A stretch of DNA of 64,000 nucleotides from Derxia gummosa DSM 723 (GTDB lineage Bacteria; Pseudomonadota; Gammaproteobacteria; Burkholderiales; Burkholderiaceae_E). The stretch covers positions 310,001 to 374,000 of the forward strand of contig NZ_AXWS01000007.1 in assembly GCF_000482785.1 (NCBI RefSeq), given 5' to 3'. A model generated the notes under the pieces. The model was not told where the DNA came from. It ran no database searches and worked only from the letters and a program-made list of their open reading frames with translations. The first letter of the stretch is position 1. Each line of letters begins with the position of its first letter. Below, piece by piece: positions 43,470 through 51,890 of the stretch. The position numbers and the translations under genes are program-made.

Positions 43470-43925
43470 TCACATCACCCCGATGAGCTTGACCTCGAAG
43501 GCCAGCGCACGGCCCGCGAGCGGATGGTTGAAGTCGATCGTCGCCGATTCGTCGTTGAGCGCGACCAGCAGACCCTGCACGCGCGCGCCGTTCGGGCCGG
43601 GTACCGGAACCATGTCACCGATCGCGAGCGTGCCGGCAGGGTCGATCTTGTCCCGGTAAGTCGCAAGCGAAATCGGCATGACAAGCTCGACGTTCCGGGG
43701 GCCGAAGGCCTCGTCGGGGCCGAGTTCGATGCGCGTCTGCGTGCCTTCCTCAAGCCCGATCAGCCGCGCTTCGAGGCCCGGCGAAAGCTGGCCGCTGCCA
43801 AGTTGCAGCGTGGCGGGCGACTGCTCGAAGGTGCTCACGATCGACTCGCCGGCATGCTCGCCGTCGAGCCACGACAGGCGGTAATGCAGCGTGAGATAGG
43901 CCCCTTCCGAGACGACATTGTTCAT
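43470..43925 (-). CDS. fkpB: FKBP-type peptidyl-prolyl isomerase (SlpA/FkpB-like)
   Basis: This 151-residue cytoplasmic FKBP has an IF (insert-in-flap) arrangement as in SlyD/Slp[51 protein letters not shown], an insert, and [20 protein letters not shown] at the end. It lacks the His-rich tail of SlyD, so SlpA/FkpB is the better match. It lies directly upstream of ispH, as in many Proteobacteria. Confidence 0.94.
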   Translation of the reverse strand: MNNVVSEGAYLTLHYRLSWLDGEHAGESIVSTFEQSPATLQLGSGQLSPGLEARLIGLEEGTQTRIELGPDEAFGPRNVELVMPISLATYRDKIDPAGTLAIGDMVPVPGPNGARVQGLLVALNDESATIDFNHPLAGRALAFEVKLIGVM

Positions 43926-44000
43926 AAGAAATCCTGAAGGCTGAGTCGGCGGATTCTACCCATCGCCCCTGCTAGGCCTGCCTCATCACCCGATCCCAGA

Positions 44001-44678
44001 ATGGCAATCACTGACTGGCCCGAAGCCGAGCGTCCCCGTGAACGACTGCTTGCCCAGGGCGCCCGCGCGCTTTCCGACGCCGAGTTGCTGGCCGTGTTCC
44101 TGCGCGTCGGCATCAAGGGCAAGAGCGCGGTCGATCTCGCGCGCGACTGCATCCAGCGCTTCGGCTCGCTGGGCCGGCTGTTCAACGCGGCGCGCGCCGA
44201 TTTTTCGGCGATCCCGGGCATGGGCGACGCCAAGTACGCCCAGCTCCAGGCCGTGCTCGAAATGGCCCGGCGCACGATCGAATCCGAACTGCGCCAGGAC
44301 ACGGCCGGGCTCACGTCGCCCCAGGCCGTGCGCGATCTGTTGCGGCTGAAGCTCGCGGCGCTCGAATACGAAGTGTTCATGGTGCTGTTCCTCGACACCC
44401 AGAACCGTCTGCTCGCAACCGAGGAGCTGTTTCGCGGGACGATCGCACAGACTGCCGTCTATCCGCGCGAGGTCGTGAAGCGAGCGCTGGCGTGGAATGC
44501 GTCGGCGGTGGTGCTGGCGCACAACCATCCGTCCGGGCTGGCCGAACCGAGCGGCGCGGATCACTCGATCACGCGCACCCTGCGCGACGCGCTCGCGCTG
44601 GTAGATGTGCGCACGCTCGACCACTTCATCGTCGCGGGGCATCAGGCCATCTCGTTCGCCGAGCGCGGCTGGCTGTGA
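44001..44678 (+). CDS. radC: RadC family JAB-domain protein
   Basis: This 225-residue protein has an N-terminal helix-hairpin-helix region and a C-terminal JAB/MPN metalloprotease-like domain with HNHPSG (174-179) and Asp187, the zinc-ligand set. Despite its name, its role in DNA repair is unproven. It is divergent from fkpB and upstream of rpmB-rpmG, which is common in Proteobacteria. Confidence 0.95.
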   Translation: MAITDWPEAERPRERLLAQGARALSDAELLAVFLRVGIKGKSAVDLARDCIQRFGSLGRLFNAARADFSAIPGMGDAKYAQLQAVLEMARRTIESELRQDTAGLTSPQAVRDLLRLKLAALEYEVFMVLFLDTQNRLLATEELFRGTIAQTAVYPREVVKRALAWNASAVVLAHNHPSGLAEPSGADHSITRTLRDALALVDVRTLDHFIVAGHQAISFAERGWL

Positions 44679-44745
44679 AGACGGTGCACGCACCGGAGCA
44701 AAGACTTTCCGATGTCTCACGCCCGCCCGGGTGTTGGCATGCTTG

Positions 44746-44772
44746 TTGACATCGCCCGGCCCGGCTTATAAT
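44746..44772 (+). promoter_or_regulatory. Promoter of rpmB-rpmG
   Basis: Consensus hexamers TTGACA (44746-44751) and TATAAT (44767-44772) are separated by 15 bp, about 140 bp before rpmB. The leader between them contains a small hairpin CGACA/TGTCG near 44827. Confidence 0.8.
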
Positions 44773-44913
44773 CGCGGGCTTTTCCGATTCACCAATGTTA
44801 GGTGGGTTATCTGCGCCGGATTCAGCGACATCCTGTCGAGCCCGAGCCGCAGACGGTCCGGAGCCTCCAGGCATGTGGGGGTTGCGGGTGCGAATCCCTC
44901 CAGGAGTTCTGAC

Positions 44914-45147
44914 ATGGCCCGCGTTTGCCAAGTAACCGGCAAGAAGCCGATGGTGGGAAACAATGTTTCCCACGCCAACAACAAGACGAAGCGCCGCTTC
45001 CTGCCGAACCTGCAATACCGCCGGTTCTGGGTCGAGAGCGAGAACCGCTGGGTTCGCCTGCGCCTGACCACCAAGGCTCTGCGCACCATCGACAAGAACG
45101 GTATCGATTCCGTCCTCGCCGACCTGCGCGCCAAGGGCGAAATCTGA
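44914..45147 (+). CDS. rpmB: 50S ribosomal protein L28
   Basis: This 77-residue ribosomal protein starts [29 protein letters not shown], typical of L28. The start at 44914 follows AGGAG at a normal distance. Cys5 is present without the other zinc-ribbon cysteines, as in many Gram-negative L28 forms. It is co-transcribed with rpmG, 29 bp downstream. Confidence 0.98.
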   Translation: MARVCQVTGKKPMVGNNVSHANNKTKRRFLPNLQYRRFWVESENRWVRLRLTTKALRTIDKNGIDSVLADLRAKGEI

Positions 45148-45176
45148 GCCTCGTCGCTCACTGAAAGGAAGCCATC

Positions 45177-45332
45177 ATGCGCGACAAGATCAAGCTCGAA
45201 TCGACCGCCGGTACCGGTCACTTCTACACGACCACCAAGAACAAGAAGACGATGCCCAACAAGATGGAGATCAAGAAGTTCGATCCCGTCGCCCGCAAGC
45301 ACGTCGCGTACAAGGAAACCAAGATCAAGTGA
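45177..45332 (+). CDS. rpmG: 50S ribosomal protein L33
   Basis: This 51-residue protein reads [20 protein letters not shown] at the start and [19 protein letters not shown] at the end, matching the cysteine-free L33 form. The start ATG at 45177 is preceded by GAAAGGAAG. It is followed 22 bp later by a strong terminator, which closes the rpmB-rpmG operon. Confidence 0.97.
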   Translation: MRDKIKLESTAGTGHFYTTTKNKKTMPNKMEIKKFDPVARKHVAYKETKIK

Positions 45333-45354
45333 TCTTCGGTTGCCGATGACGAAG

Positions 45355-45379
45355 AAGCCCGCCAAGTGCGGGCTTTTTT
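45355..45379 (+). terminator. Terminator of rpmB-rpmG
   Basis: An 8-bp stem AAGCCCGC/GCGGGCTT (45355-45375) with a 5-nt loop runs into TTTTG on the plus strand. Confidence 0.9.
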
Positions 45380-45485
45380 GTTGCCTGCGATTTTCGTGAG
45401 CGGGATGCGATCCCGTCGCACACCGCCGTCGACGACGGCGGCCACACCGGGAAAGCGCAGGTCCGCAGCGCCTGCCGATGCCAGC

Positions 45486-45520
45486 GTCGGCAACAAAAAG
45501 CCCGCACTCGGCGGGCTTTT
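45486..45520 (-). terminator. Terminator of the acyl-CoA desaturase gene
   Basis: A 10-bp stem AAAAGCCCGC/GCGGGCTTTT (45496-45520) with a 5-nt loop is followed on the minus strand by TGTTG. It lies 39 bp after the desaturase stop and shares its core stem with the rpmG terminator opposite. Confidence 0.85.
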
Positions 45521-45558
45521 CGTGACGCCAGCCAGTCAGCCGGCGCAGGTCTGAACGA

Positions 45559-46743
45559 TCAGGCGTAGCTGCGCAGCTTGACCGAGAACTCTTCCAGCGC
45601 CTTGACGCCCGAGGCCTCGGCCTTGGCGCACCAGGCTTGCAGGTCGGCGACGAGCTGCTCGGTCGTGCGATTGGAGCGCTCCCAGAGCTTGGCCAGTTCA
45701 AGGCGCATCTCGTAGAGCTTGGCGAGCGACTGGCTGTGCGCGAGCGCCTCGCCGAGCTTGGCGCGTTCACTGTCGTCGAGCTTGGCGGCGTCCATCTGCA
45801 TCCAGCGCTTCACCTTGGCGAGATTGACCGACTGCACGCCAGCGAGCCGGTCCTTTTCCTGGGCGAACGCGGCACCGAGCGACTTGGCGTACTTGGCCAG
45901 CACGTCGTAGCGGTTGTTGACCACCGCATTGAGCGACTCGAGGTCGATGTGCGCCTTGGGCGCGACGAACTTCGGCTTGGGCGCGACGCGACGGATCTTG
46001 GCGAGTCCGACATAGCTCATGAGCTTGATGTACAGCCAGCCGATGTCGAACTCGTACCACTTGTTCGACAGGCGCGCGCTCGACGCATAGGTATGGTGGT
46101 TGTTATGCAGTTCCTCGCCGCCGATGATGATTCCGATCGGGAAGATGTTGGTGGACGCGTCGGGCGCCGAGAAATTGCGATAGCCCCAGTAGTGGCCGAT
46201 GCCGTTGATGATCCCGGCCGCGGTGATCGGAATCCACAGCATCTGCACCGCCCAGACCGTCAGGCCGATGCCGCCGAACATGAGCACGTCGAGAATGAGC
46301 ATGATCGACACGCCGCCAGCGCTCCAACGGCTGTACAGGTTGTGCTCGATCCAGTCATCGGGCGTGCCAAGGCTGAATTTCTTGATGGTTTCCTGGTTCT
46401 TCGCCTCGGCGCGGTAAAGCTCGGCGCCCGTCAGCAGCACGGTGTCGATGCCGCGTGTCTGGGGCGAATGGGGATCGTCAGGCGTCTCGCAGCGCGCGTG
46501 GTGCTTGCGGTGGATCGCGACCCATTCGCGCGTGACCATGCCGGTGGTCATCCAGAGCCAGAAGCGGAAGAAGTGGCTGACGATGGGATGCAGATCGAGG
46601 GCGCGGTGCGCCTGACTGCGGTGCAGATAGATGGTGACGCCCGCGATCGTGATGTGCGTGGCAATCAGCGTGAAGGCGAGAACCTGCCAGCCGGACCAGT
46701 CGAGCAGGCCGTTGGACAGGAAGGCGATAACGGAATCGAACAA
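45559..46743 (-). CDS. Acyl-CoA (delta-9 type) fatty acid desaturase
   Basis: This 394-residue integral membrane di-iron desaturase has three histidine boxes: HRSQAH (41-46), HRKHH (78-82) and HNNHH (213-217), with four hydrophobic helices between them. It introduces double bonds into acyl chains. The C-terminal 140 residues are a helical, Lys/Ala/Glu-rich extension seen in Burkholderiales homologues. I choose the TTG at 46743 because GGAGG lies 9 bp upstream; an ATG at 46785 has no such site and adds 14 residues. Confidence 0.92.
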   Translation of the reverse strand: MFDSVIAFLSNGLLDWSGWQVLAFTLIATHITIAGVTIYLHRSQAHRALDLHPIVSHFFRFWLWMTTGMVTREWVAIHRKHHARCETPDDPHSPQTRGIDTVLLTGAELYRAEAKNQETIKKFSLGTPDDWIEHNLYSRWSAGGVSIMLILDVLMFGGIGLTVWAVQMLWIPITAAGIINGIGHYWGYRNFSAPDASTNIFPIGIIIGGEELHNNHHTYASSARLSNKWYEFDIGWLYIKLMSYVGLAKIRRVAPKPKFVAPKAHIDLESLNAVVNNRYDVLAKYAKSLGAAFAQEKDRLAGVQSVNLAKVKRWMQMDAAKLDDSERAKLGEALAHSQSLAKLYEMRLELAKLWERSNRTTEQLVADLQAWCAKAEASGVKALEEFSVKLRSYA

Positions 46744-46856
46744 GATCGATTTCCTCCAGGGTAAGGAACGAAGCCCGCGGATCAACGCGGATCGAGCATT
46801 TTAGTCGGGCAGACGCCGGACTGCTTCCATCGAAATCAACAATCGAAAGCAGACAG

Positions 46857-48230
46857 TCAGGCGCCCGGGTGCGCCGCGGGGGTTGTCATCCCGCCGCCGG
46901 CAGGGCCGGCAACGCCGGTGGATTGCACCTGACGGACGGCGCTCCCGCCGAGCAGCCTGACTTCGCGCTGCGGGAACGGAATCTCGATGCCTTCGCGGCG
47001 GAAGGCGCCGAGGACGGCGCGGTTGACGTCCGAAACAACGCCCATGCGGCCCTTGTCGGGATCGCCGATCCAGAAGCCGAGTTCCAGCGTCATGCCATCG
47101 GCATCGAAGGACACAAGCAGCGCCGACGGTGCCGGATCGGTTGCGATGCGCTCGTGAACGGCGCAACTGGCCAGCACCTTGAGCGCATGCTCCACGTCGG
47201 TGCCGTAGGCCACCTGCACCCGCGTGGAGAGCCTCACTTTCGGATCGGTGTAGGTCTGGTTGACGACCGCGTTCGCCACCAGCATCTCGTTGGGCAGGAT
47301 GGACTCGGTTCCGTCGAGCGCGCGGATGACCGTGTAACGGGTCCGTATGTGGCTCACGACGCCCGAGTAGGTGCCGACCGTGACCAGATCGCCGAGACGC
47401 AGGCTGCGCTCGAACAGCACGACGAAGCCCGACACGTAATTGCTTGCGATCTTCTGCAGGCCCAGGCCCAGGCCCACGCCGAGCGCGCCGCCGAACACCG
47501 ACAGCGCGGTCAGATCGATGCCGACCGCCGACGAACCGATGAGCACCGCCGCGAGCACCAGCAGCGCCTTGATCAGCCGGACGAACACCACGCGCAGCGA
47601 GCTGTCGATACCCTCGGCCAGCATGAGCCGTGTCTCGATCATCGAGCCAGCCCACAGCGCCACCACCAGCGTGACGATGATGGTCGCGATGCCGCGCATC
47701 AGGTCGAGCAGCGACAGGCTGTGCTTGCCGAGCGGCAGCACGACCGAGTCCAGTTCCTCGGTCACGAAAGGCAGCAGCCCGAGGATGTCGAGCGCGAAGC
47801 CGCCCCAGACGATGACCGCGATCCAGCGCTCGAACATCACGAGCGCCGTCGTCACCCGAAAGGCCTTGCGCAACAGATAGACCGCCAGCCGTACCAGCGC
47901 GAGCGTCGTCAGCAGCTCGACCGCAAGCCAGAGCAGTCCGGTCGGAAGGTAGCGCGTGATGAGCGCATGCCCGAGGAAGAGCACCGTCAGCGTCGCCAGC
48001 GGAAACAGCACGCGCGAGAACGCCGCCGCACCGATCGCGATGGCACCGGGCCGCCCGGCGGCGCGCAATTCGTCGGCACGGGCGCGCACGCGGCGCTCCA
48101 GCACCGTCGATGCCCACCAGCCCGCCGCCAGCGCGACCGCGACGACGACGAGCTGCCACAGGGCGTCAGGGCGGGAGAAGTCGGCGACGAGCTCGGCGAG
48201 GCGCCTGTCGAAGGGCGTGGTGGCGGGCAT
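46857..48230 (-). CDS. MscS family mechanosensitive ion channel
   Basis: This 457-residue membrane protein has about five helices, with the conserved pore-lining Gly/Ala helix GGALGVGLGLGLQKIASNYVSGF and the MscS beta domain FERSLRLGDLVTVGTYSGVVSHIRTRYTVIRALDGTESILPN. It is larger than E. coli MscS (286) because of extra N-terminal helices. The start at 48230 (MPATTPFDRRLAEL) is preferred; the frame continues open across the next gene only because of GC bias. It starts 17 bp after the rRNA methyltransferase stop. Confidence 0.93.
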   Translation of the reverse strand: MPATTPFDRRLAELVADFSRPDALWQLVVVAVALAAGWWASTVLERRVRARADELRAAGRPGAIAIGAAAFSRVLFPLATLTVLFLGHALITRYLPTGLLWLAVELLTTLALVRLAVYLLRKAFRVTTALVMFERWIAVIVWGGFALDILGLLPFVTEELDSVVLPLGKHSLSLLDLMRGIATIIVTLVVALWAGSMIETRLMLAEGIDSSLRVVFVRLIKALLVLAAVLIGSSAVGIDLTALSVFGGALGVGLGLGLQKIASNYVSGFVVLFERSLRLGDLVTVGTYSGVVSHIRTRYTVIRALDGTESILPNEMLVANAVVNQTYTDPKVRLSTRVQVAYGTDVEHALKVLASCAVHERIATDPAPSALLVSFDADGMTLELGFWIGDPDKGRMGVVSDVNRAVLGAFRREGIEIPFPQREVRLLGGSAVRQVQSTGVAGPAGGGMTTPAAHPGA

Positions 48231-48247
48231 GGGCGGGACGCGGAGGG

Positions 48248-49807
48248 TCAGTCGGCGGCGGGCGTGTCGTCGGCCGGCGCGGCGGGTGTCGAGGCCGGAT
48301 CGGCGGCATCGGGCGCGATGGCCGTGTCGTCGACGTCGGCGCGGGCGGCGGGCTTCTTCGGCGCGGCGTCGGCCTTGCGCTCGAAGGCGGCGGCGAAGAA
48401 GCCGTCGGTGCCATGCACCTGCGGCAGCAATTGCAGATAGGGCGAGGCGCCGGCCGGCAGCTCGATGCGCTGGGCGCGCAGCAGTTCGTAGGCGTCGAGC
48501 CGCTCGAACTCGGGATGCGCGGCGAGGAAGGCATCGGCGATGGCCTCGTTCTCCTCGGTCAGCAGGCTGCACGTCGCGTACACGAGGCGGCCGCCCGGCT
48601 TCACCAGCCGCGCCGCCGAGGCGAGGATGCTGCGCTGCTTCTCGTTCATCTCGGCCACCGACTCCGGCGACTGGCGCCACTTGAGGTCGGGATTGCGGCG
48701 CAGCGTGCCGAGGCCCGAGCACGGCGCATCGACCAGCACGCGGTCGATCTTGCCGGCCAGCCGCTTGACGCGCAGGTCGTTCTCGTTGGCGAGCGTCACG
48801 AGCTGGACGTTCTGGAGCTTGCTCTTGGCGATGCGCTGCTTGGCCTTGGCCAGCCGCTTGTCGCTCACGTCGAAGGCGTAGAGCCGGCCGGTGCCGCGCA
48901 TCAGCGCGCCGAGCGCGAGCGTCTTGCCGCCGGCGCCGGCGCAGAAGTCCACCACCATCTCGCCACGGCGCGGCGCGAGCAGTTGCGCGAGCAGCTGCGA
49001 GCCCTCGTCCTGCACTTCGATCACGCCGTACTCGAACAGCGGCAGCCGCGCGAGATCGGGCTTGCCGGCAAGGCGGATGCCGTCCGGCGCGAACGGCGTG
49101 GGCCTGGGCGCGTACTGCGGGCCGGCCTTGGCGAGCTGGGCCATGACCGTGTCGCGGTCGGATTCGAGGCGGTTGACGCGCAGGTCGAGCGGCGCGGCGG
49201 TGTCGAGCGCGGCGGCGAGTTCGAGCGCGCCGGCCTCGCCGAAGCGGGCGGCGAGGCGTTCGTAGAGCCAGTCGGGCAGGTTGGCGCGCACCGGCGCGGG
49301 CAGCGTGTCGCGCGGGATGGTGGCGAGGTGCTTGAACCAGGCGAGTTCGCCTTCGGTCGCCAGGCCGTCGAGCGAGACGCCGTTCTCGCGCAACGCCAGC
49401 AGCAGCAGCCGGCGCTCGAAGCGGCCGACGCCCGAGGCGGCGTAATGCGAGAACTCGGCGCGGCGGCGCAGCGCGGTGTAGATCGCCTCGGCGATCAGGC
49501 CGCGCACGCGGTGCCCGTAGGCCGGCCGGTCGCGGAAATGGCGCGACACGGTCACGTCGGCGGCGCCATCGAAGCGAAGCACTTCTTCCAGCAGGCGCTC
49601 GGCGTCGATCGCGAGGCCGGGGCTGAGGAAGGGCGACTTGTCGTCGGGATCGCGTTCGCGCGCCGGGCGGGGGACGTCGTTGCGCTGCTCGGCGCGGCGG
49701 TTCTGGCCGGGATTGCGCGAGGGCGCGCCGTCGTGGCGACGGTTGCCGGGCTTGTCGTTCTTGGGGCGCGGCTTTGGCGAGGAAGGACGCAGCGGAGTCG
49801 GAGCCAT
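48248..49807 (-). CDS. RsmB/NOP family rRNA cytosine-C5 methyltransferase
   Basis: This 519-residue protein has a basic N-terminal extension (residues 1-60), an RNA-binding region and a SAM-dependent methyltransferase domain with DFCAGAGGKTLALGALMRG. The two NOP/RsmB motifs are DAPCSGLGTLRRNPDLKW and YATCSLLTEENE, holding the release and catalytic cysteines. The C-terminal 45 residues are Ala/Asp/Pro-rich. The start at 49807 is likely. Which rRNA position it methylates cannot be read from the sequence. Confidence 0.92.
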   Translation of the reverse strand: MAPTPLRPSSPKPRPKNDKPGNRRHDGAPSRNPGQNRRAEQRNDVPRPARERDPDDKSPFLSPGLAIDAERLLEEVLRFDGAADVTVSRHFRDRPAYGHRVRGLIAEAIYTALRRRAEFSHYAASGVGRFERRLLLLALRENGVSLDGLATEGELAWFKHLATIPRDTLPAPVRANLPDWLYERLAARFGEAGALELAAALDTAAPLDLRVNRLESDRDTVMAQLAKAGPQYAPRPTPFAPDGIRLAGKPDLARLPLFEYGVIEVQDEGSQLLAQLLAPRRGEMVVDFCAGAGGKTLALGALMRGTGRLYAFDVSDKRLAKAKQRIAKSKLQNVQLVTLANENDLRVKRLAGKIDRVLVDAPCSGLGTLRRNPDLKWRQSPESVAEMNEKQRSILASAARLVKPGGRLVYATCSLLTEENEAIADAFLAAHPEFERLDAYELLRAQRIELPAGASPYLQLLPQVHGTDGFFAAAFERKADAAPKKPAARADVDDTAIAPDAADPASTPAAPADDTPAAD

Positions 49808-50014
49808 TCGGTAACACCTCGGGCGCGGACGGGCGCGCCGGGAAAGCTTGCTTGGGCGCGCGAGGCGCCGGGTTTGTTCAGTCTGTGAGCTGGCCGTTGC
49901 AGTCTGCCGAGCGGCCGTCCGAGTCATCGGGCCGATCGCCTCGGCGGGGCGAGGCCGCTTGCGGCAGGGGTCGGGCGCGAGTCTGCCGCGCGCCGGCCAG
50001 CCGCGATGCGTCGA

Positions 50015-50677
50015 TCAGCGCCCGGCGAAATCGCCGAGGAAGACCACCGGCTCGCCGTCGCGCGCGACGACGCGGCCATTTTCCAGCACCACCGCGCCGC
50101 TGACGATGCGCCGCACCGCAGCCGGATACATGCGGTGCTCCTGCACCAGCACGCGATCGGCGAGGTCGTCGGGCGTATCGCCGGGCAGCACGGGAATGCC
50201 GGCCTGGGCGATGATCGGGCCGTGGTCGAGTTCGGCGGTCACGAAATGCACGGTCGCGCCGTGCAGCTTCACGCCGGCCTCGATCGCACGCTCATGCGTG
50301 TGCAGGCCGGTGAAGCTCGGCAGCAGCGACGGATGGATGTTGATCATCCGGCCCTCGTAGCGCGCGACGAATTCCGGCGTGAGCACGCGCATGAATCCTG
50401 CAAGCACCACGAGCGCCGGTTCGTGCGCGTCGATCTGCCGGGCCAGTTCGGCATCGAAGGCCGCGCGGTCGGCGAAGGAACGATGGTCGAGCCCGACGGT
50501 CGCAATGCCATGCGCGGCGGCGATGCCGAGGCCGGCAGCTTGCGGACGGTTGGACATCACGGCCGCGACGCGGGCACCGAAGCGTCCGGCCCAGTCTTCC
50601 GACTCGGCCGCGCGCACGATGGCTTCCATGTTCGAGCCCCGTCCCGAGATGAGGATGACGATGTTCTTCTGGAGCAT
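50015..50677 (-). CDS. purN: Phosphoribosylglycinamide formyltransferase
   Basis: PurN transfers a formyl group to GAR in purine synthesis. The 220-residue protein has the phosphate-binding start ILISGRGSNMEAI, the active-site run MINIHPSLLPSFTGLHTHERAIEAGVKLHGATVHFV and the catalytic Asp in ELDHGPIIAQ. It is divergent from ribF with a 114-bp gap and lies upstream of the rRNA methyltransferase on the same strand. Confidence 0.97.
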   Translation of the reverse strand: MLQKNIVILISGRGSNMEAIVRAAESEDWAGRFGARVAAVMSNRPQAAGLGIAAAHGIATVGLDHRSFADRAAFDAELARQIDAHEPALVVLAGFMRVLTPEFVARYEGRMINIHPSLLPSFTGLHTHERAIEAGVKLHGATVHFVTAELDHGPIIAQAGIPVLPGDTPDDLADRVLVQEHRMYPAAVRRIVSGAVVLENGRVVARDGEPVVFLGDFAGR

Positions 50678-50727
50678 GAAAGTTCAGCCGGACGGCGGCG
50701 CAAAGCCGGCGATTCTACCTGCGCCCA

Positions 50728-50733
50728 TATAAT
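50728..50733 (+). promoter_or_regulatory. -10 box of ribF-ileS-lspA
   Basis: A consensus TATAAT lies 58 bp before the ribF start in the purN/ribF divergent gap. No good -35 hexamer is seen. Confidence 0.5.
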
Positions 50734-50791
50734 GCGAAGTTTTCTCAATCAGGCTGCGGACCGCGCCCCGCGCGCGCCGACGACAACGAAC

Positions 50792-51796
50792 ATGCGAGTC
50801 TTCCGCGGGCTGCCGACGCCCGAATCCCGATCGCCCTGCGTGCTGACCATCGGCAACTTCGATGGCGTGCATCGCGGCCACCGGGCGCTGCTCGCGCGGG
50901 TTGTCGCGGCGGCGCATGCCAAAGGCCTGCCGGCGGCCGTCATGACCTTCGAGCCGCACCCGCGCGAGTACTTCGCGCAGCTCGCCGGCGACCTGACCCG
51001 CGCCCCGGCCCGCATCGCCAACCTGCGCGACAAGCTCGAGGGCCTGCGCCAGTGCGGCGTCGATCGCGTGATCGTCGAGCACTTCGGCAGCCATTTCGCG
51101 GCGCTTACCGCCGCCGAGTTCGTCGAGGAAGTGCTGGTCGGCGCCTGCCACGTCAAGCATGTGATCGTCGGCGACGACTTCTGCTACGGCTCGGGCCGCA
51201 AGGGCGATTTCAGCACCCTGCTCGCGGCGGGCCAGCGCCACGGCTTCACGGTCGAGAACATGCCGACCGTGGCCGACGCCGAGGGCGGTCGCGTCAGTTC
51301 CAGCGCCGTGCGCGCCGCCATCAGCGGCGGCGAGTTCGACCGCTGCACCGACCTGCTCGGCCATCCCTACACCATCAGCGGCAAGGTCATCCACGGCCGC
51401 AAGCTCGGTCGCACGATCGGCTTCCCGACGCTCAACGTGCGCATCAGCCATCGCCGGCCGTGCACGACGGGCATCTTCGTGGTGCGCATCCACGGGCTGG
51501 AAGCCGGGCCGCTCGAAGGCGTGGCCTCGCTCGGCGTGCGCCCGACGGTGGAAGACAACGGCCGCGTCCTGCTCGAAGCGCATGTGTTCGACTGGAGCGG
51601 CGATGCCTACGGCAAGCTCGTCCGCGTCGAATTCCTCAAGAAGCTGCGCGACGAGAAGAAATACGACTCCCTGCCCGCGCTCACCGCCGCGATCGACAAC
51701 GACGCGCGGCAGGCACGCGAGTTCTTCGCCGCCCGCGCGAAGGCGCCGGCCGTCGCCACCGACAACGGCGGCAGCGGCACCGACAGCAGCATTTGA
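50792..51796 (+). CDS. ribF: Bifunctional riboflavin kinase/FAD synthetase
   Basis: This 334-residue protein makes FMN and FAD. The N-terminal FAD synthetase half has TIGNFDGVHRGHRALL and VIVGDDFCYGSGRKGDFSTL. The C-terminal riboflavin kinase half has GRTIGFPTLNVRI and LGVRPTVEDNGR plus EAHVFDWSGDAYGK. The start at 50792 gives the usual MRVFRGLP N-terminus. It heads the conserved ribF-ileS-lspA run. Confidence 0.97.
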   Translation: MRVFRGLPTPESRSPCVLTIGNFDGVHRGHRALLARVVAAAHAKGLPAAVMTFEPHPREYFAQLAGDLTRAPARIANLRDKLEGLRQCGVDRVIVEHFGSHFAALTAAEFVEEVLVGACHVKHVIVGDDFCYGSGRKGDFSTLLAAGQRHGFTVENMPTVADAEGGRVSSSAVRAAISGGEFDRCTDLLGHPYTISGKVIHGRKLGRTIGFPTLNVRISHRRPCTTGIFVVRIHGLEAGPLEGVASLGVRPTVEDNGRVLLEAHVFDWSGDAYGKLVRVEFLKKLRDEKKYDSLPALTAAIDNDARQAREFFAARAKAPAVATDNGGSGTDSSI

Positions 51797-51890
51797 CGCA
51801 GCACGCGCCTTTCGCGTGCCCGCGCGCATCCGTCGGATGAAAGTGGCACGCGCCTGACTCGAAGAGCCCGAGGGGGCCGAGGAACGCACG

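Noticed and set aside
45376..45495. A small gene or inverted element between the two facing terminators
   Set aside because: The shared stem is just the same common terminator sequence in opposite orientation; no open frame with a start is present between them.
46857..49817. A 986-codon frame joining the MscS channel to an upstream protein
   Set aside because: The N-terminal 530 residues are a wrong-frame reading of the rRNA methyltransferase; the channel starts at 48230.
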